In this document: piece by piece, positions 12,300-24,423 of the stretch
Layout: each line of letters starts with the position of its first letter
Position numbering within the stretch: the first letter of the stretch is position 1
NCBI GenBank assembly: GCA_021018815.1
Contig: JAITYX010000133.1
Location: forward strand, 729,057-793,056
Reading direction: 5' to 3'
Origin: Talinum fruticosum
Lineage: Eukaryota; Streptophyta; Magnoliopsida; Caryophyllales; Talinaceae
DNA length: 64,000 bases
Position numbers and translations under genes: made by a program
The notes under the pieces: model-generated
Told to the model about the DNA's origin: nothing
What the model saw: only the letters and a program-made list of their open reading frames with translations
Database searches by the model: none

Positions 12300-13088
12300 G
12301 ATGTATTTCTCGAAATTTACATGGTCTACCTCCTCAAAGGGAGATTGAGTTTGAAGTTGAACTAATTCTTGACGCATAATTCATTTTCAAAGCGCCCTAT
12401 ATGATGACCCCAGTGGAACTCAAAACGTTGAAAGCCAGCCTGATGAATTACTATAAAAAGGATTTATTAGGCCAAGTATGTTAACTTGGAGGACTTCGAG
12501 TCTTGTTTGGGAAGGAGAAGGATGGTACTTGGAGACTCTATATAGATTATACGGAGCTAAACAAGATAACCCCTCCCCGGAATAAGCATCCTTTACCCTG
12601 AATTAATGATTTGTTTGATCAACTTCAAGGGGTTAATGTGTTTTATCAACTTGGAATTAAACAGAAAGATACTCCCAAAACTACGTTTAGAACTAGATAT
12701 GGGCATCATGAATTTAAGGTGATTCTATGTGGACTTACCAATATACCTGGTGCATCCATGAGTTTCACAAATGGAACTTTTAGGCGTTATCCGGATAATT
12801 TGAGGTAGTAGTATTTACGATATTCTTATATACTCGATGATAAGGGAAAATTACGTCGAGTAGGTGAGAATAGCGCTACAAACTTTGAAGAGACATCAAA
12901 TGTGTGCCAAATCTCAAAAATGTGAGTTCGGCTAGAGGAAGAGACATTTTTAGGCCTGTTGTTTCCAAAGAAGAGATTAAGGTCGATCCTCATAAGGTAA
13001 ACGCGAGTAACGGAATGATCCGGACCAACTAATGTCACGTAAATGAGGAGTGTTCTTGGGTTAGCAGATTACTACAAGAGGCTTGTCG
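12300..13088 (+). pseudogene. Reverse transcriptase of the chromovirus, first copy of the palm segment
   Basis: Readable blocks include [59 protein letters not shown] and [18 protein letters not shown]. These are the fingers and palm of a gypsy reverse transcriptase. At the place of the catalytic FIDD the sequence is deleted or shifted, so the two aspartates are lost here. The segment ends in a block resembling ADYYKRLVEK, then jumps back to the start of the palm in the next copy. Confidence 0.8.
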
Positions 13089-13603
13089 AGAAAAAGTATC
13101 CGCTACCCCGAATTGATGATTTATTTGATCAAGATACAAGGAGTTAGCATATTTTACCAACTTGGGATTAAACAAGAAGATATTCCCAAAACTACCTTTA
13201 GAATTAAATATGAACTCTACGAATTTACGGTAATGCCTAGAGGATTTACCAATGTACGGGTGCATTCATGGATCTCATGAATAGAATTTTTGAGGACTTA
13301 TCAAGATAAATTTGTGGTGGTGGTTCTTGATGATATTCTTATATATATTCTAAGGATAAGAGAGAATATGATGAGCGAGTTGTGAATAGTACTACAAATT
13401 TTGAGAGAACATCAATTGTATGCTAAATGGCAAAAATGTGAGTTTTTGTTAGAAGAAGTGACATTTATAAGGCATAATGTTTCTAAGGAAGGGATTAAGG
13501 TCAACTCTCATAAGATAAAGGTAGTAACTCGAATACCCCATACCAACTAATGTTATAGAAACGAAGAGTTTCCTTGAGTTAACAGGTACTACAAAGGATT
13601 CCT
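13089..13603 (+). pseudogene. Duplicated reverse-transcriptase palm segment
   Basis: This repeats the segment at 12581-13083 with many substitutions: FDQ-type start, [33 protein letters not shown], and a catalytic-type VVVLDDILIYI that retains both aspartates. It then continues normally into the connection domain (FLELTG-type and YYKGF). A single reverse transcriptase would need only one copy. It is either a tandem duplication that then diverged or a join between two different family members. Confidence 0.8.
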
Positions 13604-13699
13604 ATATGATTTTTTTCTTTCGAAAACAACGTCACGTCTAATAATTTTGCCAAAGAATACAACGTCATTTAAGTGACCGGATAAATGTGCAAGGACACT

Positions 13700-14120
13700 C
13701 TAAAAGTTGAAGAAAAGGTTATCCACAACCCAAATCCTTACCTTACTCATGGAAGGTAAAAAGTATACCATCTATAATGAGACGTTTAAAAACGGGTTAG
13801 GATGCATATTAATACATGACGACAAGGTTATAGCTCATGCATCTCAACAACTCAAACCATGTAAACAGACTTATCCTACTCATGAATTAGAGCAAGCTAC
13901 CGTTGTTTTTGCTTTAAATATTTGGAGACATTACTTGTATGGGGCAACATGTAAGATATATATTGACCATTAGAGTTGAAGTACATTTTTACCCAAAAGA
14001 AAATCAATCGAGGCAATGCCGCTAGTGGAATTACTTAAGGATGTTGACTTACAAATATAATATCACTTAGTGAAAGTAAACATAGCGGCAAATGCGTGGA
14101 GTACGGAGACAAGACACGGT
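13700..14120 (+). pseudogene. RNase H of the chromovirus
   Basis: An 88-codon open piece contains [60 protein letters not shown] and [13 protein letters not shown]. This is a close match to gypsy RNase H, whose usual first catalytic motif is YSDAS; here it is YNETF, so that Asp is lost. Downstream pieces (LELLKDVDLQ-like) are frameshifted. Confidence 0.85.
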
Positions 14121-14359
14121 TTGAATGTATTAATGATAACTTAGCTCGTTGTTATACGAGATCTCCACGATATAAGTATTGAGTTAGTCTCGCATGAACA
14201 AATGAGTGAGATCCTAGCAACGATAGAGGTATAATATATTATAAAGAAGGAAACTCAATTAGGTCAAAACGATGATGCCAGGATGGAAAGGATTAAGAGA
14301 AAATATTAAAAGGAAAAAAAATCCTGGTTTTAAGGAATACACGAGGATGGAACCTTAAG

Positions 14360-15073
14360 ATTTCAGAATCGGTTTATGTACCGAAGAAAGAGAAATTGAA
14401 AAGGAGAATTCTTGAGGAAGCACACAATACACGATACTTGGTATATCCAGGAGGAACAAAATGTATAGAGACTTGAAGCAATATTTTGGTGAATAATATG
14501 AAAAGAATATTACACAATACACGAGATAAGTGCTTCGTTTGTCAAAGAGTTTAGACCGAACGTTGGAGAGTACAATATAAAAAGAGATATCAATGTCTTG
14601 TTGATGAATTGAGACCTTTGGAGATCCCTGCCTGGAGATGAGATTCAATTTCAATGAACTTTGCCATAAGATTACCCATTATTGCTTCAACGAAAAATGT
14701 TTGAATGATTGTTGACTCGACCTATTAAACTTGCGCATTTTGTACTAATACTTGACACCTGGAATGTAGAAATACCGACACAGTAATACGTTAAAGAAGT
14801 TATTAGGTTACATGTAATACCGAAGAGCATCATATCGAGATAGCGACAAGAGGTTTCATGTGAATTTTGGGAAGCTCTATGGCAAGATTTTGGGACTAAA
14901 GTGAGTTTTAGTAGTTTGTAACATCCGGAACTAAATGGGTAAACCAAAAAGGTAAATCAAATATGAGAAGATATACTAAGAGCATGTGTATTCAACTTTT
15001 AAGGAAAATGGGAAACTAAGTTATCTTTGGTGGACGTCTCCTATAACACGGTTATCGAGACCACTATTAAAAT
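14360..15073 (+). pseudogene. Integrase of the chromovirus, N-terminal and core part, before the copia insertion
   Basis: It starts with VPKKEKLKRRILEEAHNTRY, the entry to the zinc-binding H-H-C-C region. Degenerate core blocks follow: WQDFGTKVSFSSL, HPELNG (usual HPQTDGQ), EDILRACVFNF and SYNTVIETTIK. The last block runs into the target duplication aaaat at 15069-15073, where the copia element begins. The reading resumes at 25995. Confidence 0.75.
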
Positions 15074-16643
15074 TGAAGGTTTGCTCGGGAGAGTCTCGAG
15101 TCACCCTAGAGGGGGTGAATAGGGTGATAGAAAATTCTTTGCGGAATCACACTCTTTTACGCGAAGAGAGAGGAAGATAGATTCCGAGTCTATCAACAGA
15201 GTCGAAAAGATTGGACTCGTAATGCGATTAACCGGAAAGAACAAGAGTAGAAAAGCTATCCGAGTCTAGAATGAACTCGGAAAGATAACACTTAGATTTT
15301 ACGTGGAAACCCTCCCGGGGCAGAAAACCACGGACCGTGTCAATCCGGACACGAAGTCAAATTCACTATTTTGAGTCCACAAAATATCGTGAACTGAATG
15401 AACCCGAGTTGCTCCCTTAGACAACTCTATACAAGTTTTCCTAGACTCAAAAATTCCCTTATCTCGATCTAGTACTTCCTAGCTGAGATAACCCTTACAG
15501 CTAGGGACAATTAAGCTGAGTTAACCCTTACAGCTTAGTCAAGGGACCTTACAAAGAATGTAAGAAAGACTTTGTAATCGAGTACAAGACCTTACAACTC
15601 GTAAAGTAATGAATTACAGAATGGGAGTTGTAAGTTGAAGATTGAAAGTAAATACAATGACTTTGAGCAAGTATGTGTATAAACAATAGATCGGCAATCT
15701 TCAAGTCTTGTGAGATGGCTTCTATTTATAGATGACCAGGCAGAGTAGCCGTTATCTTCATCTCGCTGACCGAGAGTCCTCTCGTGACCGTTGATAGAAG
15801 CTTTCGAGTCACTCGAAAGTATCCGTTGTAATATGAACGTTGGACAACGGTTTAACTCTCTTGGAAGTCCCAAAACCATTAGCGGTGTCTTGAAAGATAA
15901 GGTAGAAACCACCGTTAAGCTTGGCGTTCCAGTTTTCCATATTTGGAAACAGACAGCCCCGACACAATCTATCGGGACTAGAGCAGAGAAGGTGAAAAGC
16001 CATGTCTCGCTGGTGATTTGACGTTCAAGCCTAGGTTACTTTTGTAGTTTGAAAAATTGTATCCTCGATTGAATAACCTACAAAAGCAAATCAATTTTGG
16101 TTCTCAAAGTATAAAATACTTTGGCCCAAGATTAGACACAGATAATAAAATAATTATGATAAATAAACCAACCGATTATCCGAGTCGAAATGGAATGGAA
16201 TTTTCTAAGTCCAATATCCATGATACTCAGAATTCCATCCGACTTAGTCCGAGCGAAGAATCAAGTTCAATAAAGAATATCATAAAGGATTAACTTGATA
16301 TAGACTAAGCATGAAACAAGCTAAAAATACTGACTAAAACAAGATAGGGCTTTTAACCACAAGTCGATTCTCGAGTGAGAAAAGACGAAATATCGGTATA
16401 TTCAATCTGCGATTATTCCGAGTGAAGATGGACTCGTAACAAAGAACCGCTTTCGAGTAGCTTGCAAATAAGCAATAAATATACTAAGTAAGAACCGTGT
16501 CACTTAGAGAAGATATGATTTTACTCACATAAGTTTCGAGACACAGAGAATGCCTTGGAATCAAAACTCTACATGTATGAAATTGTTATACCCGATTCCT
16601 TTTATATAACTCGAAGAGTATTGAGTAGTGTCTCGAGTTTTCA
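15074..16643 (-). repeat. 3' LTR of the SIRE-like copia
   Basis: Left copy in window coordinates, partner of 24424-25994. Its right edge abuts the polypurine tract and its left edge abuts the target duplication. Confidence 0.95.
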
Positions 16644-16656
16644 ATCTCCCCTTTTT
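16644..16656 (-). promoter_or_regulatory. Polypurine tract of the SIRE-like copia
   Basis: On the minus strand aaaaaggggagat lies directly before the 3' LTR. The same form (aaaaagtgggagat) precedes the LTR at 39589. Confidence 0.82.
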
Positions 16657-16979
16657 GATGAAAGGCATTCATACTTAAAACAGAAACTTTGTTAGAGGAA
16701 AAGATTGATTCCGAGTAGTTTGCGCATGAGTAAGACATACTCAATGAGTCGAGCGATACTTAATATATCGAGAGAAAAAATAAAGTATGCTTCATTAACT
16801 CGTAAAAGACATGCTAGCAAAAATAAACTCGAAGTTAATAATGAAATGCATTAATCCATTAAAATTCAAAAAGGGCGGAAAAACTCCCCTAAACAAGACA
16901 ACAAGTTTTTCTCTATTTCTCCCCTTACCTTTCAAAGAAAAACAAACAACAAGAAAAGGAAGGGAAGAAAATAGCAATT
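16657..16979 (-). other. Spacer between the extra open-frame region and the polypurine tract
   Basis: AT-rich and non-coding. Nothing recognisable in it. Confidence 0.5.
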
Positions 16980-18664
16980 AGTACAACTTAGATGTCCGGA
17001 CAAAAAGAGAAAAAAATTTCGTAAAGAAGAAAATTCCGCAGATCGAGGAATTGTGACTCAAGTGCATGGCTCCTACGAGGGAGAGGGAGATTTCGAGTGG
17101 AGGGAGCGGAGGTGCACCGGCGCCGATATGATCTTGACGATGTGCTTGAGCGCGGCGAAGGGAGAACCGGGACTATCGTCGGGCGCTCAGCTCCGAGTGG
17201 CCGACCCGGAGTGAGTGGATCGAGGGGTTCTTCCCTTGGAACCTCGCAGGCTGGAGGGGGCTGCTCTGTCTCGACCCGCCGGAGTAGCTAGGTCGTCCGA
17301 CCCACCGAGATCGCCGTCCGAGCCGAGTACAGCCTATTTGAGCTTGTGGAGCAGCTCGACCCTCGGCAGCTGCCACGGCCTCTTCTTCCCTTTGCCCTGA
17401 AGGACTTGCCTCAGCCGCAGGTTCCTCGGTGTCTGCAGCTTCTTCTTCTTCTTCTTCTTCGCTGTCCGAGGAGGTCGACTCGGGCTCGAAGACGCTTCGT
17501 ACACGTCCGAGTCATCCCGGTCTCGAGCCGCCTTGGACCGTCTCTCTCTCGAGGAGCTCGACCAGCTCCTTCTGCTCCTGGACCAATTCCCTCATCTCAA
17601 GAACTAGAGACTCGCCGCTCTCGGATTTGGGATTGACCAGTCTTTTGGTTGATGGTCGGACCTTGGAGAACCGATTTGAAAGAACGGAGCATGTCTCCGA
17701 AATCGAAGACACGGAGCTGATCTTGTCCATGAAAACAGGGGACAAGAGAGTAGAGAGAGATTTGGAGGCACCCGAGGTGGAAGCACCACCAGGTGGAGAA
17801 GGGAGAGAGAGAGGAGTTGATTTCGAGTCCGAGGTGGAGAAGGAGGCCTCAGCTCCGAGTTGTGAACCCGGACACCGTGGTCGGCTTCCGGTATCCGTAC
17901 CCTCGTAGTTCCTTCTTGCCGACCACAACGGTAGCCTCGCATACGCATTTGGGTCCGAGGGGATAGGAACTTAGAATTGTTTGAAAACAAGGGTCGAAGA
18001 GCAACGAAAGGAAGGGAGGTGTTCTTCTTGGATTGGAGTTGAGCTGGCACAGCGGCCATCCGCTCAATGATGGAGGGGAAGAGGTCTACTTCGTATCCCT
18101 CAAGGATGTTGAAGAGAGCTTTGAGGTGCTTGGAGTTGGGGTTCTCCTTGCCTGGAATGCTGTGAGAAAAAGGTTCTCATCAGCAGAAGCTACGTAAGAC
18201 GAGCTTCGACTTCAACCAGTCACGTAAAAGTTTTTCCCGGACTCAGGGAATTCTTTGGCGTATTTTTCAAAGAAGTCATCGGCGACTTCAAGTGAAAGGA
18301 ATGGGGTTGTTGTTCAGAAGAGAGAAGAGACCTTGAACAGGCGGTGGAGGAGAGAGGTGTTCAGACGAACGAGTGATGTTCGAACCCTAGAGGTTAGAAC
18401 ATTTTCGGAGTGAGTGAGGTGAGCATAAAACTCATAAACGAGTTCGAGATAGATGAACTCGCTGAAGCACATAAAGTGGTATGCTCCGATGGTTTGTATG
18501 TTGGACAACCAAGAAAATTTGGTTGTTGGAAAGAATTTGTCGTCCAAGCACGAGGTGCTGAGTGACAAAGGGTTTGGAAGGGGTTGAGCTTTCCGGCTTA
18601 TTGGTGCGAGGCTTTTGGAAGATGGAGAGACCCGGAAGTCGAGATGGTGTCCTCTTTTAGGCAT
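16980..18664 (-). pseudogene. Extra ORF between RNase H and 3' LTR (SIRE 'env-like' slot)
   Basis: It begins at 18664 with an open run of 116 codons (MPKRGHHLDFRVSPSSKS, then YLELVYEFYAHLTHSENVLT and LLHRLFKVSS), then shifts frame. Later pieces include ADDFFEKYAKEFPESGKNF, a EGYEVDLFPSIIERMAA block, a Ser/Pro-rich stretch, and a coiled-coil-like LVLEMRELVQEQKELVELLE near 17600. The EFYA-L block resembles a domain common in plant transposon proteins, which I cannot name exactly. SIRE elements carry a gene of uncertain function, sometimes called envelope-like, at this position. I see no membrane segment. Homologous regions lie at 37767-39160 and 44136-45440. Confidence 0.72.
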
Positions 18665-19295
18665 TTTGAGGGAGAGAGGAAAAGATTAAGCTCTTCGAGT
18701 AGGAAAGAGAAGGAGATGTAGAAGAGAAGAGACGAAAAGAAAAAATGTAGAAGAAAGAGATGAGAGCAATCAAAACTTATGAGAGAGAGGGCTTCTTCGA
18801 CGCTTGCAGATGATCAAGGATGTCCGTTTACGTAGAAATCTTCCGCGAAAAGTTTCATTTGAGAGAGAGAGAGTTTAGAATACCGAGAGGAAGATGGATA
18901 GACGTTATTTATAGAAAATAAGCGCGCCCGTCAACTACCCGTTAAGTATAACTCCGTTCCGACTCGGCTTGTCCATCAGCCACCAAAGACCGGTGTGACG
19001 GTTCTCTTCAAGGGTTGAGATTCCAGCGGTTAGAAATCCACGGCTAAAATCTGATCACAGCGTGAGAGAGAGAGAGAGAGAAAATTTTGAAAATATGATC
19101 CGAAACTCTCCACTATTCTAGAGATAGTTTCGAAAATTTGATGTCCAAGTTTCTCTACGTTTGAGTTTGACTCGAAAGGTTTCGAGTGACTCGAAACGCG
19201 AAATAACTATCAGCCTAGTATCACCGAATCAACCGAACTAATGGTTATTAACGGTGAAAGCACATAACACGTAATTATGCAACAAGAGTAGCATA
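18665..19295 (-). other. Spacer between RNase H and the extra ORF
   Basis: Non-coding; includes a GA dinucleotide run near 19066-19082. It may hold the 5' end of a separate or spliced message for the extra ORF, but no signal can be pointed to. Confidence 0.45.
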
Positions 19296-19900
19296 CAATT
19301 AAGCATTTAACATACCAAGCTCATTCCGAATAAAGCAAAACCGATCTTCACTAAGAGGCTTAGTAAAAATATCGCCTAGTTGAAGATTAGTAGGAATGAA
19401 TCGAAGAGCAATATCACCCTTTTCCGAGTGATCGCGTAAGAAGTGATACCTCACCTCGATATGCTTTGTTTTCGAATGTCTGGACGGGGTTCTTGGTGAT
19501 ACTGATTGCACTTTGTTTTTGAATGCTAGACAGGGTTCTTGGTGATACTGATTGCGCTTTGGTTGTCACACTTGATTGGAACCGAGTTAAGGAATAGTCC
19601 AAGATCCTTCAATTGTTGTTTAATCCATAAAATCTTAGCGCAACGAGCTCCAAATGCTATATATTTAGCTTCAGCAGCTTGATAGAGCTACCGAGTTCGC
19701 TTCTTTGAGTGCCAAGATATTAGGGATTGACCCATAAATTGGCAAGCTCCGGATGTGCTCTTTCGATCAACTTTGTATCCCGCATAGTCTCGCGTCTCGA
19801 GTATCCAAGTAAGAGTCGGTTCCGAGTCTCCGGAATACCATAGACCTAAATTCCGAGTACCTGCAAGATATCTCGAATATTCTCTTCACCACAAGTGAGA
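19296..19900 (-). pseudogene. RNase H of the SIRE-like copia, with an internal 47-bp duplication
   Basis: Minus-strand blocks include DYAGYKVDRKSTSGACQF, a LISWHSKK block, a ILWIKQQLKDLG block, IKCDNQSAISITKNPV, a HFLRDHSEKGDIALRFIPTN block and LGDIFTKPLSEDRFCFIRNE, which ends in LGMLNA. This is the standard copia RNase H end. The codons around SAISITKNPV are present twice in a row (19464-19510 and 19511-19556), which breaks the domain. Confidence 0.85.
19464..19556. repeat. 47/46-bp tandem duplication in the copia RNase H
   Basis: Unit one starts ctttgttttcgaatgtctgg and unit two ctttgtttttgaatgctaga; both end ggttcttggtgatactgatt plus gca or gcg. They differ at several bases. Confidence 0.88.
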
Positions 19901-19989
19901 TGTGATTCTTTTGGATTAGCTTGAAATCTTGCGCATAGGCAAACACCGAACATTATATCCGGCTCGCTGGAAGTAAGATATAGCAAAGA

Positions 19990-20920
19990 TCCAATCATAC
20001 CTCGATAGAGTTTTTGATCTATTGATTGACCTTTCTCGTCCGACTCAAGCTTTATGCTCGTCGCTCATAGGGGTAGATGCGTGCTTTGCATCTTGAAGTT
20101 TGTATTTCTTCGCCAGTTCCTTGGTGTACTTTGATTGATGAACAAAGATTCCATCTTTGTCTTGTTTGATTTATAACTCAAGGAAGAAATTGAGTTCTCC
20201 CATCATACTCATTTGGAATTCTTCACTCATCAACTCGGAAAATTCTCGACACGTAAACTCATTAGTAGCACCGAAAATAATATCATCAACATAGATTTAA
20301 ACAATAAGGAAATATTTCTCCTTGGTCTTTATGAGGAGAGTCTTGTCGATCTCGACCTCTTTTAAAATCATTTTGAACCAAGAAGCTACTCAGTCTTTCA
20401 TACCAAGCTCGAGGTGCTTGTTTAAGACCATAGAGAGCCTTTTGAAGTTTGAAAACATGATTTGGAAATTCTGAGTTTTCAAAACCAGGAGGTCTGCTCG
20501 ACATAGACTTCTTCTTCAATAAAACCATTGAGAAAAGCACACTTAACATCCATTTGATATAATTTAATATGCATGTTGGATGCAAATGCCAATAGTATTC
20601 TAATGGCCTCAATTCAGCTACGAGTTCAAAGGTTTCCCCACAATCAATTCCTTCTTCTTGATTATATCCCCGAGCCATAAGTCTAGCCTTGTTTCTGACT
20701 ACCACTCCACCCTCATCCAGCTTTGTTCTTGAAAACCCATTTGGTTCCTATAACCGGGTGGTCGAAGGTCGGTTGGTCGAGTCCGGACTTGGTTTCTCTC
20801 GAATTGATTAAGTTCCTCTTGCATGGCTTCTACCCATTCAGGTTCATTAAGGGCCTCTAGTGCATTTTTGGGTTCAGTTAATGAAATGAATGCAGTGAAT
20901 GCACATAGATTATGTAGAGA
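19990..20920 (-). pseudogene. Reverse transcriptase of the SIRE-like copia
   Basis: A 139-codon open piece (20286-20705) includes VVRNKARLMARGYNQEEGID, PPGFENSEFPNHVFKLQKAL and YGLKQAPRAWYERLSSFLVQ, which are copia hallmarks. Just downstream IYVDDIIFGATNEF holds the intact catalytic YVDD. MSMMGELNFFL and KYKLQDAKHASTPM continue the connection region. The usual ETFAPVARLEAIR block has become ETFELVAELRPLE and the next stretch is altered. Frameshifts and stops separate the rest. Confidence 0.88.
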
Positions 20921-20989
20921 GGAACGAGTTCTTACCCCACTGTTGATATCGAAATGATGTTTTCTTGGGGATGACTCGGAAGTAAATTT

Positions 20990-22300
20990 GAAAGCTTTAC
21001 CAGCTTCTTTGATTCACCAGGTTTGTGGGCTGAGCTGTTTGATCTTCGTAGCTTATTCCGAGTGGTCCTCTTCATTAACTTGTTCGTTCCGAGCGAGCTC
21101 TTGAACTGTCTCATTATGAGTTTCCTCGTTCCGAGTGACTTCATTCCGAGCATGCTCGGGTCCGAGTCTTTGTAGGCTCGGCTCGTCATCATCTTTCTCG
21201 AGCTTCAGCTCCGAGTATGAAGACTCACTTGGCTTCTCCTGTTCAAGCTCATCAAATACTACGTGGATGCTTTCTTCCACTTTGTTAGTTCGCTTATTGA
21301 ATATGCGATAAGCTTTGCTATGAGAGGAGTAACCCGTAAAAATACCTTCGTCTCGACCGAGCATCAAACTTGGTCGATGATCCTTACCATTGTTGTGAAC
21401 GAAGCACTTACATCCGAATGGTCTCGAAATAGGAAATATTTGGCTTCTTCCCTTTGTAGAGCTCATAAGGTGTTTTCTTCGTAATGGGTCCGATGAGGCA
21501 TCTATTTAGAGTGTAGTTAGTTGTGTTCATCGCCTCCGCCTGCAAATAGTAAGGCAAGTTGTGTTCAATCATCATCGTCCTTACTATTTCTTTAAGGGTT
21601 CTGTTCTTTCTCTCTACTACTCCATTCTGTTGAGGAGTTCTGGGTGCTGAGAAGTTGTGAGAGATTCCATTTTTGTCACGTAACTCGAGAATTCCGAATA
21701 ATCAAACTCCCTTCCATGGTCGGCTCGAATCCTCTGGATCTAAGTCCGAGACTCAACTTGAATCTTTCTGCAGAGCTTGCTGAACTCCTTGAAGGCTTCA
21801 TTTTTGTGCTTAAGAAAACACACCCAGGTAAATCGTGAAAAATCATTAATAATAACAAGTATGTAAGATTTACCTCCGAGACCCTTCACGAGGATTTCAC
21901 CACATAAGTCCATATGCAGTAATTCAAGTACGTTGGATGTGGAAACTATCTTTAGAGATTTGAATGAAGATCCGACTTGTTTCCCTTTGGTGCATGCTTC
22001 ACATATTTTGTCTTTCTCAAAAACACAGTTAGGTAAACCCCTAACTAGACCATTAGATGCCAATTTCTTGATAGTATGCATGCTAATATGGCCTAGTCTT
22101 CGATGCCAAGTCCATGAATCATCATGAAGAGATGCTTTTAAGCAAGATAAATTCCGACTTGGGTCGAAAGAGGAATGATGTAAGTATTACCCGATCTCTT
22201 ACTCGAAAGCTTGATCTCATTGGTGGAGACATCAGAGATAGTGCAATTGGTCCGAGTGAATCTTACCTCTTGACCTTTGTCACATAATTGAGAGATGCTC
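20990..22300 (-). pseudogene. Integrase of the SIRE-like copia
   Basis: At the N terminus CEACTKGKQVGSSFK is the end of the zinc-binding pre-integrase region. The core follows: LELLHMDLCGEI (first catalytic Asp), GGKSYILVIINDFSRFTWV, EFSKLCRKIQVES and IRADHGREFDYSEF (second Asp). A later FGCKCFVHNNG piece and EGIFTGYSSHSKAYRIFNKR (21053-21466) belong to the C-terminal region before reverse transcriptase. Open pieces of 113 and 137 codons are separated by a broken stretch at about 21480-21730. The enzyme would insert the DNA copy. Confidence 0.87.
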
Positions 22301-22545
22301 GAGCACATTATATTTTAATCCCTCGACAAGATAGGACTGGATCGACCAAATTGTTTCCTTTTCCAATCTTGCCAATTCCCACGATCTTGCCTTTGCTATC
22401 ATCTCCAAATGTGACTTTTCCTCCTTTATGTCTATTCAACTCGTAAAAGAGTCCCGCATCTCCCGACATATGGCGTGAACATCGACCGTCAAGGTACTAG
22501 TGTCCTTTTGATCTCTTCCGAGTGACTCCGCAAAACAAAGAGAAT
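22301..22545 (-). pseudogene. Protease of the SIRE-like copia
   Basis: The minus strand gives YLDGRCSRHMSGDAGLFYEL, then KGGKVTFGDDSKGKIVGIGK. Copia proteases usually read WYLDSGCSRHMTG; here DSG has become DGR, so the catalytic motif is altered. It lies between Gag and the pre-integrase region as expected. Confidence 0.83.
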
Positions 22546-22627
22546 CTAACCCTTCTCACTTCCTCTAACGAACCCAAGTAACATTCCTTACTGTGGTTCT
22601 TTTTCGAGGAAGAAGGTGTTTTGGAAC

Positions 22628-24363
22628 CTAGATTTGAATAACTTTGGGTTTTATCTCGATTCTGAGTCTTCCTCTCGAGAACCGAGTCCGTGTCTCTTTC
22701 TTTTTGAAAACCTTTCCTTTTGAAACAGGAGAGAATGGTTTCTTTTTGTAAATAATTCTGGGCTTAGTCCTCATTTCATTTCTGTGAATGGGACCTTGCT
22801 CAGCCTTCCCGAACTTCACAGCTTCGGAGTCATTTTTAAACAGCTTCCGAGTAGGAATTTGATTCCTCTTCTCTGTTGAAACCGAGACCTTCTTTTCGAA
22901 AGGAGACACATTGTGTTCCTAAGAGCATGTCAAGGTGTTTTTGACCTTGAGTAAATTTTAAAATCAGATCTTGAGAATCAGTGAGCTTCGTTTTAATTGC
23001 TCATTTTCTTTCCCGAGTAACTCGGACTCGGCCTCATTAGATTGACCACTAGTCTTGAGTTCTCTCGAATGAGAGTCTCAGCTTTTTCTAATTCGTTTTT
23101 CAAAGAAATGCTCTCGAAGTGATTGACTCAAGTTGTTCTTTGAATTGAGAGGAATCGAATTGGACTTTTCTTCCAAAGTAAAAATATATTTAGCTAAATC
23201 AACTTTGGAGAATTTAAGAAAGTATTCGATTACCTCTTGAGGATTAGTTTCCTCATTGTCTCGAGTCCGAGTCCGACTCTCTTGCAGCCTTCCGAGTCGA
23301 GATTCCCATTAGACACTTTGAGGCATCCGAGTCCTCGTCATCTTCCGATGAGTCCTCATCGCTCCATGTTGCCATCATGGCCTTTTTCTTCTTCCTATCC
23401 CTTTTTCTTTTTGGACAAGTCCTTGACTATGTGGTCTTTGCTGCCACATTCAAAGCATCCAGTAATTCTTAGATAAGGATAACTTTGAAGGAGAAGAAAA
23501 CTTACCTTTTCTATCTCTCTTATCTTTCTTGTAGAATTCTTCTTTTGGCCTTTTGTCCCATCTTTTGTGCTTCATCATTCTCTTGAAGCCTCTTGCAATG
23601 AGTGCCATGGGATCGTCTTCCGAGTCGAAGAGCTCGATTTTCTTCTTTGGATTCCGAGGCTTTCGATGCTAAGTTTCTTTTGGTACTGCCCTCAACATCC
23701 TCTTCTTCCGGATGTATCTCATGAGTTAGAAGTTTTCCGATGAGCTCGTCTCGGCTTTAAGAGTGAAAGGTTCTCGTGCTTCTTCTATGGTAGTCACCTT
23801 CGAACCCCATCGTCTCTTGGGTAGGCTTCGACAATTTTCCGGCACATTTCTTCATGGGAGATTTTCTTTCCTAGAGATTTGAGATTGTTGGTAATCTCGA
23901 TGAAGCGAATGAACATCCGAGTAATGTTCTCCTCTCGGCTCCATTTTGAAAAGCTCATATTTATGAAGATACTCGATCGATCTTCGCCTGTCTCACCCGA
24001 CTTGTACCTTCGTAGGTGTTGACTAAGGTATCCCACACCTCTTTAGCAGAGTCACAGGCAGAGACTCGATTATATTCTTCCGAGCTTATGGCGCACATAA
24101 GGATGTTCATTGCTTTGAAGTTCTTTTTGAACTTCTCTGCTTCTCCCGGTGTGAACTCAACCTTTGTCTTGGGAAGGATTCTGAATTCATCTGTCTTCAT
24201 TGGAATGTAGTTTCCTTGTTGTATGATTTCCCATACCTCTTCATCATGATCCATAATAAAACATTCCATAAGCTTCTTCCAAGTGCCCAAAGTTTGATCC
24301 TTTGAATTTTGGTGGCCTCGTTGGAAGATCTTCCTTCGTCGAACTCTCCGGTGTTCTAAGCCA
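22628..24363 (-). pseudogene. Gag of the SIRE-like copia
   Basis: A start ATG at 24363 is followed at once by an in-frame TAG and a shift. Then 109 open codons (23961-24290) give WKKLMECFIMDHDEEVWEII, NFKAMNILMCAISSEEYNRV and DSAKEVWDTLVNTYEG. The next piece (23794-24036) has FSKWSREENITRMFIRFIEI. A zinc knuckle near 23430-23470 reads CFECGSKDHIVKD, with its last Cys lost to a one-base insertion. A basic Lys/Arg-rich segment (22628-22909) leads to the protease. Confidence 0.85.
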
Positions 24364-24404
24364 TTTGATCTTTAAACTTTTGGACTGTTAGATCCTTTTT
24401 GAAA

Positions 24405-24421
24405 GGCTAGGCTCGATACCA
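24405..24421 (-). promoter_or_regulatory. Primer-binding site of the SIRE-like copia (tRNA-Met type)
   Basis: The minus strand reads tggtatcgagcctagcc just inside the 5' LTR, close to the initiator tRNA-Met site. It fixes the orientation and shows that the right-hand LTR is the 5' one. Confidence 0.88.
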
Positions 24422-24423
24422 AT

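Noticed and set aside
17346..17908. 159- and 96-codon plus-strand open frames
   Set aside because: Antisense to the extra ORF of the minus-strand copia; no recognisable content.
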